61,573 nt of DNA from an uncultured Eubacteriales bacterium. Lineage in GTDB: Bacteria > Bacillota > Clostridia > Oscillospirales > UBA644. The notes beneath the pieces were generated by a model. The model was not told the DNA's origin. It ran no database searches and was given only the letters and a program-made list of their open reading frames with translations. The translations under genes and the position numbers were made by a program. Where the stretch lies: NCBI GenBank assembly GCA_959604355.1, contig CAUHAO010000010.1:1-61573 (forward strand). The letters are read 5' to 3'. Every line of letters begins with the position of its first letter. The stretch's first letter is position 1. Below are positions 41,438 through 51,400 of the stretch, piece after piece.

Positions 41438-42178
41438 CTATACTGTCATTTCAATATCATTTTTCAATCTTTCAAGAATTTTCTTCTCAAGACGGGAAAT
41501 ATATGATTGGGATATGCCCAACATATCCGCAACTTCTTTCTGCGTGTATTCTTTTTTTCCGTTAAGACCGAATCTCAGCTCCATTATCTGTCTCTCGCGC
41601 TCCGAAAGCCTCATGATTGCCTTGTTAAGTATATCTAACTCCACTTTGTTTTCAAGATCTTTCGACACCTCGTTCTCATCTGTTCCCAGGACGTCGGATA
41701 AAAGCAACGCATTCCCGTCCCAATCGACATTTAAAGGTTCGTCGATGGAAATCTCCGTTTTCCGTCCGCTGTTTTTTCTCAAATACATGAGTATTTCATT
41801 TTCAATACATCTTGAGGAATATGTCGCAAGCTTTATGTTTTTCTCCGGGCAGAATGTACCTATGGCCTTTATCAGACCGATTGTCCCGATAGAAATAAGA
41901 TCTTCTATGCATACCCCTGTATTTTCAAATTTACGCGAAATATAGACGACAAGTCTCAGATTGTGCTCTATAAGCACATCGCGGGCTTCATCATGTCTAT
42001 CGGTTTTGAGCATTGATATGTACTTCTCCTCTTCCTCGTGAGAAAGCGGCGGCGGAAGAGTGTCGGCACCGTTAATGTAATACAGGTCGCCGCAAACAGC
42101 ATTTGCCTGAGTTTCGTTTTCCATCTTCTTTCTGAGTAATCCGCAAATAAGCCTATTGACAAACACACACCTCATCAT
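41438..42178 (-). CDS. sigE: RNA polymerase sigma-E factor (pro-form)
   Basis: 246 residues. Region 2 includes LIEHNLRLVVYISRKFENTGVCIEDLISIGTIGL split around the core-binding helix, then YSSRCIENEILMYLR; region 4 ends in an HTH (TQKEVADMLGISQSYISRL). The N-terminal hydrophobic and basic stretch (MMRCVFVNRLICGLLRKK) is the membrane-bound pro-sequence that SpoIIGA removes. Sigma-E drives mother-cell genes after asymmetric division, such as yabPQ in this window. Its ATG overlaps the spoIIGA stop (ATGA) and follows GGAGGG. Confidence 0.95.
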   Translation of the reverse strand: MMRCVFVNRLICGLLRKKMENETQANAVCGDLYYINGADTLPPPLSHEEEEKYISMLKTDRHDEARDVLIEHNLRLVVYISRKFENTGVCIEDLISIGTIGLIKAIGTFCPEKNIKLATYSSRCIENEILMYLRKNSGRKTEISIDEPLNVDWDGNALLLSDVLGTDENEVSKDLENKVELDILNKAIMRLSERERQIMELRFGLNGKKEYTQKEVADMLGISQSYISRLEKKILERLKNDIEMTV

Positions 42179-43032
42179 TTCAACCCTCCGTATATCAATT
42201 CACCGTTAAGAATTCCTTTATATCGGCATTCTTTATCAAATGCCCTGCTGTTCACCGCAATTATAACTTTCTTTTCAACACCGTTGACCGTAAAGCTGTC
42301 GGGACGGAACGCCGGAAGCAGTCCCCTTGAATTTCCGGCACCGCTGTACGGTATTATTCTGAATCTCGACCGCGTCTTGTCCGTCATATCGTCCGGAGAA
42401 ACACATGATATATCGGGAAGAAGTTTGCAGGCTACATCTTCTTCGACTATAACTACCGGGATGCCGGTAATAGCTTCGGAAAGAAAATTACCCGTATCCA
42501 TAAAGCAGTCAAGGCTTTCGGTCTTTCCGTCAACTGATATCGTACAGGAATATATCAGGCTGTTCGGTATTCTTTTCTTTTGTATCCTCCGAATTATTAT
42601 AAACATGACCGAAACAACGAGAGTAAACAGTAATATGTACGGCACGGGGAGATCGAAATACACCTCATTATTGCGCATATAGATGCACTTTGATGATGTA
42701 CATAAAGCAAAAAGAACGATACACGCAAGATATGTAAAAGACACGGACAGGAACACGCAGGTATTCTTCAGCAGTCCGAGGATTTTTTTTGCTCCGAACG
42801 CCACAAGACATATTACAACGGCTATACCTGTTTTCATAAGGACATTCAGCCCGAAAGTAAGCTCGGGAATACATATCGTTAAGCCGTACAACGATGCAAT
42901 GGCATCCGCTGCGGCAAACCGCAGAAACGTTATTTCCATACCGCATATACGGTCAACGGTATACAGGACAACTCCGTTGATAATAAGATTGACAAACAAA
43001 AGTATATCGATGTACACGGTAACGACTCTCAT
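42175..43032 (-). CDS. spoIIGA: pro-sigma-E processing protease SpoIIGA
   Basis: 285 residues: five N-terminal membrane helices (1-150), then a cytoplasmic aspartic-protease-like domain with the catalytic motif DTG at 179-181 (DCFMDTGNFLSE). On a forespore signal (SpoIIR) it cleaves the pro-sequence of sigma-E at the septum. ATG 43032 follows GGGGGAG; the frame extends 13 codons upstream through the -10 region, so the longer start is unlikely. It is first in the spoIIGA-sigE operon. Confidence 0.93.
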   Translation of the reverse strand: MRVVTVYIDILLFVNLIINGVVLYTVDRICGMEITFLRFAAADAIASLYGLTICIPELTFGLNVLMKTGIAVVICLVAFGAKKILGLLKNTCVFLSVSFTYLACIVLFALCTSSKCIYMRNNEVYFDLPVPYILLFTLVVSVMFIIIRRIQKKRIPNSLIYSCTISVDGKTESLDCFMDTGNFLSEAITGIPVVIVEEDVACKLLPDISCVSPDDMTDKTRSRFRIIPYSGAGNSRGLLPAFRPDSFTVNGVEKKVIIAVNSRAFDKECRYKGILNGELIYGGLK

Positions 43033-43056
43033 ACAGCTCCCCCTTCCGACACCCGA

Positions 43057-43090
43057 ATTATACCACATCATACCCCGTTTATTTTGTCAT
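43057..43090 (-). promoter_or_regulatory. spoIIGA promoter with 22-bp spacer
   Basis: On the minus strand ATGACA, a 22-nt spacer and TATAAT. Bacillus spoIIG has the same unusual spacing and needs phosphorylated Spo0A. TGACAAA at the -35 region also fits the loose Spo0A box TGNCRAA, and TTTGCCGAA at 43127-43135 is a one-mismatch Spo0A box further upstream. Confidence 0.6.
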
Positions 43091-43104
43091 TAAAAGAGCA
43101 TAAA

Positions 43105-43148
43105 AAAAATAATTCACTCCGCAGATTTCGGCAAAATGAATTATTTTT
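43105..43148 (-). terminator. terminator of tex
   Basis: The outer stem AAAAATAATTCA / TGAATTATTTTT (12 bp) encloses a short CCG/CGG inner stem. On the minus strand it is followed by a further T run and would end tex transcription just before the spoIIGA promoter. Confidence 0.65.
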
Positions 43149-43164
43149 CTGTTCAATATCCGAT

Positions 43165-45321
43165 TCAGTTATTCTTTAAGTCTTTCATTGTCAACGATAT
43201 TCGTTTTTTGTCTGAATCAACATTTAATACTTTGACCTTTACGACATCTCCGACCTTAAGAACTTCCGACGGATGCCTAATATATCTGCTACATATCTGT
43301 GATATATGCACCAGGCCGTCCTGATGCACTCCTATATCGACGAACGCGCCGAAATCTATGACGTTTCTCACAGTTCCCGTCACTTCCATTCCGGGTTTCA
43401 GATCCGAAATGTCCATAACGTCCGTGCGGAGAAACGGTGCGGGAAGTTCGTCTCTTATATCGCGGCCGGGCTTCATAAGCTCCGAAACGATATCGTTCAT
43501 TGTCGGAACGCCTATTCCGCACACCTGCGCCGCTTTTTCCTCACCGTAAAGCTTGAGCTTTGCCGGAAGCAAAGACAGTCCTCCGGATGCGACATCTTTA
43601 TCCGTATATCCAAAAACAGACAGCAGCTTCTCCGCGCTTGCATAAGACTCAGGATGCACTGCGGTGTTATCGAGAACATTCTTTCCGCCCGGTATACGCA
43701 GAAACCCCGCGCACTGCTCAAACGCTTTCGGACCGAGCTTCGGTACTTTTTTGAGTTCCGCACGGCTCTTGAACGCGCCGTTCGACTCTCTGTATGATAC
43801 GATATTCTTTGCTGTCGCGGAATTTATTCCCGCAACATATCCAAGCAATGACGGCGACGCGGTATTGAGGTCCACACCGACAGAGTTTACGCAGTCTTCA
43901 ACGACGGCTTTTAGAGACTCATCCAGACGTGCCTGCGGCATATCGTGTTGATATTGACCGACGCCGATGCTTTTGGGGTCTATTTTTACAAGTTCAGCAA
44001 GGGGATCCTGTAATCTTCTGCCGATAGACACTGCTGAACGCAACGAAACATCGAATTCGGGAAACTCCTCTGCTCCGAGTTTAGACGCTGAATAAACGGA
44101 AGCTCCCGCCTCGTTGACGACCATGTACGTAACAGGTCTTGAAACGGTCTTGATAGTTTCCGCGATAAAAACCTCCGTTTCCCTCGTCGCGGTCCCGTTT
44201 CCGATAGATATACAGTCCACATTATATTTCATTATATATTTACTTACTTTTGCCGCTGCTTCTTCTTTTTTGTTCTGTGGAGGCGTCGGATATATGACGT
44301 CCGTCATGAGCACCTTACCGTTCTCGTCAATAGCACATATTTTACAGCCCGTTCTGTACGCAGGATCGACGGCGAGCACGACTTTTCCTTTGAGAGGAGG
44401 CTGCATCAGCAGAGGTTTGAGATTTTGCCCGAACATTTTTATTGCCTGCTCATTGGCGCTGTCAGTGAGCTCGTTTCTTATTTCCCTCTCCACAGACGGG
44501 AAGATCAGCCTGTGATAAGAGTCAAGCGCAGCGCCGCGGCAGAAATCCGTCGAGCATGAGCCTTTTTTGATGAATTTACGTTCGATAATAAACATCGCCG
44601 CATCCTCGGCTATCTCGATTCCGACTTTGAGCACGTCATCCTTTTCTCCCCTGTTCATAGCCAATATTCTGTGACTCGGGACTTTTGAAACAGGCTCGGA
44701 GTAATTGTAATATATCGAGTATACCGTGTCTTCTTTTTTATCCGATGAAGACACAATGCGGCCTTCGCGATGAATAAGGTTTTTGAGCTCCCTTCTTACA
44801 GAAGCGTCATCCGATATTATCTCCGCGATTATGTCCGAAGCACCCGCAAGGGCGCTTTCAGGGGTATCAACACCTTTTTCGGCATCAACATATTCTGTCG
44901 CAAAAGCATTTATACTGCCTACGGAATCATCCTGTGCAAGCAGGCGCAGAGCCAAAGGTTCAAGCCCTTTTTCCTTGGCAACAGAAGCTCTTGTCCTGCG
45001 TTTCTGCTTATACGGGCGGTACAGGTCCTCGACTTCCGCAAGGACTTTCGCGCTCATTACGGCAGTACGGAGTTCTTCCGTGAGTTTTCCCTGCTCTTCA
45101 ATGCTCCTGCACACGTCCTCTTTGCGTTTTTCAAGATTGCGAAGATACTCAAGTCTTTCATATATTTCACGAAGCACCTGATCATTGCACGATCCCGTCA
45201 ATTCTTTACGGTAACGTGATATGAAAGGAATTGTATTACCGTCATCTATCAACCCGATTATGTTTGTCATGCAGTTGATTCCGATGCCGAATTCGGAACA
45301 GAGTGTTTTTTTGATATCCAT
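43165..45321 (-). CDS. tex: RNA-binding protein Tex
   Basis: 718 residues. The N-terminal helical Tex part (ISRYRKELTGSCNDQVLREI) is followed by a YqgF-like domain (VLAVDPAYRTGCKICAID near 320), helix-hairpin-helix segments (GQYQHDMPQARLDESL, LNTASPSLLGYVAGI) and a C-terminal S1 domain (GTVRNVIDFGAFVDIGVHQD near 645). Tex is a conserved factor linked to transcription and nucleic-acid binding, the bacterial relative of Spt6. The ATG follows GGAGAAG. It stands alone. Confidence 0.95.
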   Translation of the reverse strand: MDIKKTLCSEFGIGINCMTNIIGLIDDGNTIPFISRYRKELTGSCNDQVLREIYERLEYLRNLEKRKEDVCRSIEEQGKLTEELRTAVMSAKVLAEVEDLYRPYKQKRRTRASVAKEKGLEPLALRLLAQDDSVGSINAFATEYVDAEKGVDTPESALAGASDIIAEIISDDASVRRELKNLIHREGRIVSSSDKKEDTVYSIYYNYSEPVSKVPSHRILAMNRGEKDDVLKVGIEIAEDAAMFIIERKFIKKGSCSTDFCRGAALDSYHRLIFPSVEREIRNELTDSANEQAIKMFGQNLKPLLMQPPLKGKVVLAVDPAYRTGCKICAIDENGKVLMTDVIYPTPPQNKKEEAAAKVSKYIMKYNVDCISIGNGTATRETEVFIAETIKTVSRPVTYMVVNEAGASVYSASKLGAEEFPEFDVSLRSAVSIGRRLQDPLAELVKIDPKSIGVGQYQHDMPQARLDESLKAVVEDCVNSVGVDLNTASPSLLGYVAGINSATAKNIVSYRESNGAFKSRAELKKVPKLGPKAFEQCAGFLRIPGGKNVLDNTAVHPESYASAEKLLSVFGYTDKDVASGGLSLLPAKLKLYGEEKAAQVCGIGVPTMNDIVSELMKPGRDIRDELPAPFLRTDVMDISDLKPGMEVTGTVRNVIDFGAFVDIGVHQDGLVHISQICSRYIRHPSEVLKVGDVVKVKVLNVDSDKKRISLTMKDLKNN

Positions 45322-45350
45322 TTTTTCTTCTCCGTTGAAATAATAGTAAT

Positions 45351-45379
45351 ATTATACTATATATTCCGTCAAATTTCAA
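45351..45379 (-). promoter_or_regulatory. sigma-A promoter of tex
   Basis: TTGAAA, a 17-nt spacer and TATAAT on the minus strand, about 30 bp before the tex ATG. Confidence 0.7.
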
Positions 45380-45443
45380 GTCCCATAACGGATATATTTT
45401 CGAATAACGGAAAAAATAACAATCAAACGAAAGGAGCATATAT

Positions 45444-48400
45444 ATGTTTTCCGATACTTACAGCATAAAAAATATGAAGCAGGAAATACGCAGGTCTATG
45501 AAGGAGCTTCACAGATACTGCATCAACGAAAAGGACTCAACTGTTCTGCGTGACAATTTTCACATTTTTCATAAGGCTTACAGCGGATTGTCTCAATCCG
45601 TATTTGCGGCGAAAAAACTCCCAAGTACAAATGACGAAAAGATGCCGCGGTTATACCTTTACGCAAAAGAATTCTGCAAATGGAACGGGTATAAAATAGA
45701 CGAAAATTCCGTTATGGAAGGCATGATCCGCGCATGCGAAAAGCATGAGCTGCAAAGCGACGAAATATATTATTTCCCGGATATATTCAAAGCAGCTCTC
45801 ATTAACGGCGCGGCATATATCTGCAAAACCTGCGACAACAAAGAGCTGCCCGTGAAGTTATTCAATGCGATAGAATCTCTCAGATTTCTGATGCTTGCCC
45901 CTTTCGACGGGTTGTATGAAAAGCTCAGTCATACAGAAAAGATCCTCTCACGGGATTCGGCGTACCGAGCCATGGACGAGGAATCGAAAAATCTCTACCG
46001 CCACCGTGTGTCCGTGCTTGCAGATACCGAAAACACAAGCGAAGCGGATATTGCGGAAGAAATAACGGAAAAAGCTTCCGAATACAGCAGCGGGAAGAAA
46101 AGTCATATCGGATATTATCTTTTTCGTAATAAGAAGCGCAGGTACTATATAGCCGACATAATATCAGTGACAGCTGTCGGCGTTCTTGCCGTGGGAATCA
46201 TCTTTTCCGACGTTTTACTTGCACTCCTCAGCATTCTCCCGATGTGGCAGATAGTGCGTGCTCTTTGTGACAGAATATATTCTTCGTCAAGCAAAACACG
46301 GTATGTACCGCGAATGAAATGCGACACCTGCCCGAAAACTCTTGTAACTATAATAAGTTTAGTCGGAGATCATTCCGGAGTAGACGAACTTGCCGCAAAA
46401 TGCGAACAATACTATCTGAGCAATAAGACTGATGGGTTATTTTTCGGCATCTTGGCGGACCTTCCGCAATCAAAGAATGAGACTGAGCAAAACGACTCAT
46501 CCCTTATAAACTACACAAAGGTAAAATTTGCGGAACTCAACGAAAAATACGACGATGTCTTTTTCTGTGCCATAAGAAAGAGAAGCTTTTCAGCCGAAAA
46601 CGCGACATATTGCGGCAAAGAGCGCAAGCGCGGTGCGATCAACGATTTTCTTCTCTATACTTCTTCTCCCGAAACGGCAAGTGACCGTTTTCTCTGTGTA
46701 ACGGGAAACGTCCGAGGTGCAAAATATTTCACAGCTCTCGACAACGATACCCGCCCGGGAATAGACTCGGTTAAACAACTTGTAGGAGTATTGGAGCATC
46801 CGCTTGCAAAGCCGGAATATAACGCAGAAGGAACGGCTGTCGCATCCGGATATGCGATAGCGGCGCCGAGAATGGACGTATCCCTTGCGAGCGCCGGCAC
46901 AAATCTTTTCACGCGTCTTATAGGAGGCAACGGCGGCACGGAAATATACGGTCAGACCTCTTTCAACATTTACCAGGACATCTACGGCGAAGGCATTTTT
47001 GCGGGCAAAGGTGTAATAAACATCGACTGCTATAACCGCGTTATGCAGGATCTTTTCCCCGACAACACGGTGCTAAGCCACGACATTCTCGAGAGCGGAT
47101 TTCTGAGGACAGTATATGTATCCGATGTGGGCTTTTCGGACAATGTACCGAAAACCCTAATTTCTTACGCTGAAAGAGGACACCGTTGGGTCCGCGGCGA
47201 CTGGCAGAACATATCCGCCCTTCTTAACAATATAAAAAAGAAGGACGGTACGGTCATCAAAAACCCTCTTTCCCGAGTATCCAAATATAAGATTTTCGAC
47301 AACATCAGAAGATCGTCAACAGCTCCGGCGACTCTTGTTCTCCTGTTTTACGCGGCGTTTTCCGCCAGTATTCCGGCCCTTATAATCACTCTGCTTTCCG
47401 TATTTGCAGACAGCATATTCTCTTTTTTAACAGACCTTTTCCACCTTTCTTTCATAGATTCACTCAAGTTCAGATCCTCTGTGCGTTCAGGTGCTGCTTT
47501 AAACTTCATGTCGGCATTGATGAGACTTATGTGCATGCCATATTTTGCCTATAAAGACGCGGATGCGGCCGTAAGAGCGATATACAGAATGTTCAAGAAA
47601 AAGAGGCTGCTGGAATGGACGACTGCAGACCAGGCGGACAAGAGAATGAAGGGATCGTTTGTCGAGTATCTGAGAAAAATGGCGGTACAAAGCGTCGGAT
47701 TGTTTTTCATTTTCAGGCCGCCATATCTCATTTTTACTTTCCTATGGCTTGGGGCAATTCCCGCCGCGTGGTATATATCGAAGAAAAAAGAAACGGGGGC
47801 TCAGGAAGAAAAATCACCCGAGATCAATGAATACCTGCGCGATATGTGGGGATATTTTTCAGCTTTCATCAACGAAAAAAACAATTTCCTGCCTCCGGAT
47901 AATTTCCAGGAAAATCCATTGGGAATATCAGCACCGCGTACGTCCCCGACCAATATAGGTATCGCAATGCTGTGCACTCTCGGCGCTTACGACGCGGGTT
48001 TGATAGACGAAAACTCACTCTATGATATTCTCGAAAAAATGACTTCGAGTGTAGAAAAGCTTGATAAGTACAACGGTCAACTTTACAACTGGTATTCCAC
48101 GACATCACGCCACCCTCTCACTCCGAGATATGTATCTACCGTCGACAACGGCAATTTTGTATGCTTTGTCTACGCGCTCAAAAACGGTCTGGCTCAAAAG
48201 GATTCTCCGCGTGCGGAAGAACTTCACAGACGTCTTTTAGATCTCATTGACGGCATGAATTTCGGATTTCTCTATAATAAATCAAAAAATCTGTTTTATG
48301 TCGGGTATGATGTAGAAAACTCGTCATTCGGAAACTGCTACTATGATATCTATTCCAGCGAGGCGCGCCTGACGAGCTATTATGGCATCGCTCGTCATCA

Positions 48401-51400
48401 GATACCGAAAAAGCATTGGAAGGCGTTGAGCAGAAACGTGGTGCGTCAAAACGGATACATCGGCGTCAAGAGCTGGAGCGGCACGATGTTCGAATACTTC
48501 ATGCCTCACATTCTGCTTCCGGTTTTCCCCGGCTCTTTTGCCGACGAGGCTCTGCGTTTCGCGATTTCGGAACAGAAAAAGGCCGTGTTGGACTTCAATG
48601 TCGGAAACGTCCGACTGCCTTGGGGAATATCCGAGAGCGGATTTTATTCGTTTGACAACACTCTGCTGTATCAGTATAAAGCTTTCGGAGTTCCGGAGCT
48701 TTCTCTGCGCCCCATTCTTGCGGAGAAAAAAGAAAGATTTTCGGACACCGTCATATCCCCGTATTCGACGTTCCTTACTCTGCCGTTTTTTCCGAAAGAT
48801 TCACTGAGGAATCTTGAACGTCTCAAAAATTTCGGACTATACGGAAAATACGGATTTTATGAGGCTCTTGACTGCAGTTTCTCACGTACCGGCGGCAATC
48901 CCACGGCTGTATACTCGTATATGGTGCACCATGTCGGAATGTCATTTCTTTCATGTGTGAACTATCTCAAAGACAATATCATGCAAAAACGGTTCATGGA
49001 CAATGAGATGAGCGCATATAAAGAACTGCTCGAAGAAAAAATCCCCGAACATGCACAGAAATTCAAAATCAGACAGCTTTACACCCAGAATGAAAAATAT
49101 CCGAGATATATGACCAAAACCGACGAATATCAGCCGATGAATCCGCTCTTTCCGGAAACCAGAGCGATTGTCGGAAAGAACTTTACAGACTTTATTTCGG
49201 ACAGCGGATGCGGATGTCTGAAAAGCTCGGGCAAGGATATAACAAGATTCAGATACTGTGAAGACCCTAAAGGAATTTTTGCTCTTTTTCGATGCAACGG
49301 ACAGGCAAGATGCTTTACCTATATGCCGATAAAAGACCAAAAAACGTCATACAAAACTGTTTTTGAAGACGGCTGTGCCGTATTCTACGGCAAGCGCCGC
49401 GACATCGAAACAAAACAGACCGTAACGGTTTCCGCTGACGGAAAGAGTGAGATACGTGAATACACCGTAAAAAACAATTCCGTGCACGCGAAAAGCGGCG
49501 AAATGCTCATTTACTTCGAACCCGTACTGAATGACCGTGCGGCAGAGAAAGCACATCCCGCGTTCTCAAATCTTTTTATAGAGGGAGATTATGACCGTGA
49601 GAACAAGATCCTCTTTATATCACGGCGTCCGAAAGACAGAGAAAACTCCGGAGACAAAATGTGCATGGCCGTAGGATTCAAGGAACCTCTGAATTATGAA
49701 TTCGAATTAAGCCGATTCAATGTTATCCCCCACGGTCACGGCGCGGAAAGCCTCGACAGAGCATTCGGCGGAGACTTCTCATGCGTCACCGACGGGCCCG
49801 TCGACCCGTGCGTCGCTCTGAAATTTCCGTTAAGAGTCCAGGGAATGTCTTCCGCCGTATCGAACCTTATCATATCCTGCGCCGATAATAAGGGCGACGC
49901 GATGGAGGCATTGATGCGCGCGAGAGCAGACGGAAACATCAACGATATCCTCAAAAATTCGATGCTCAATTCCTTTTCTGTATACAGAAAACTCAACTGC
50001 CGCAAGGAAGATATAAGGATATCGGAGATACTTTTGTCGGCGATTCATTCGTCGAAAATCGCAAGGCCATCCCCCTACCGTCCAAGAGCATATAAAAACA
50101 TCCTCGGGCCGGAAGCTTTATGGAGATACGGCATTTCAGGAGATTACCCAATACTCTTGATAAAAACAGACGGGGACAATGTTGAAAAATGTCTGCCTTT
50201 CGTTCGCGCGTTCTCGTTGCTGAAGGAATACGTATGTGACTGCGAGATGGTCTTCTGTTTCTCGGAAGGCGGTTCATATGACAGAAAGATATACAGCACT
50301 CTGCGCGACTTCGTTGAAGCGTGCGGCATGGAAAAACTTATGGGAAAAAGATCGGGAATATTTCTTGCAAATATTCAGAATATGGACGAGTTTGCCCTGT
50401 TAAGCGACATCTGCGCATTTTTTGCAGACACCGAAAAGGGATGGAAACCGCATAGCATACCGAAAGAATCATCCGAGCAGAATATTATTGACGTAAAGCC
50501 TGCGGAGATTTCTTATTCACTGAAAACCGGGCTCGGAGGATTCACGGATAACGGCTTTGCAATCTCCGATAAAGCTTCACTGCCGTATCGCCAGACATGG
50601 AGCCATATTCTGGCAAACCCCGTATTCGGTACGCTCGTTACAGACCGAGGATTGGGCTTCACCTTTGCATATAACGCCTATAAAAACAAGCTCACACCGT
50701 GGTCAAACGATCCCGTTGAGGATATTCCCGGAGAAAAACTCACGGCGACAGTTACGGACGGGAAACATGAATGTATCTATGACATCACCTCGAATTCGAC
50801 CGCAGTATTCCATGACGGATATGCGGAATATATCTCAAACTGCGGAACGGCGAAGATAACGGTGAAAGTGTTTGTACCGAAAAGATTCGCGGCAAAAGTG
50901 ATATCGGTAAAAACGGAAAACCCGTCGTCGTTCCCTATAAAAATCAAATATGAGCCGCACATCGTTATGGGGATCGGCGAAAACCCGGGAACCGTAAGCC
51001 ATATCCGCGAAAACAAATGTCTGTATTTTTCGAATGAATACAACACAGAATTCGCATCGGGAATCACATGTCTTTTCGGACACGGAGTTATACCGCTGGG
51101 ACAGGTGCTCTGCGCCACGGTACACGCCGAAAAGACCGAAACAAAGACGTTTATTCTCGCCTATGCCGCAACAGCAAAACAGGCGCGCGAGCTGACGGCA
51201 AAACTAACACCGGAAAAGATAAGATCGGAATTTGACAAAGTAATAGCCGAGACCGGGAAACGAATAAAAATAGATACCCCGGACGCTGAACTTAATTATT
51301 TCTTCAACACCCTGCTCTACCCTCAGATAATACGCTCCCGCATTTACGCTAGAACGGGATTTTTCCAATGCAGCGGCGCTTTCGGATTCAGGGATCAGCT

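Noticed and set aside
43127..43135. Firm Spo0A site upstream of spoIIGA
   Set aside because: TTTGCCGAA has one mismatch and lies inside the tex terminator stem, so it is reported only as a possible site.
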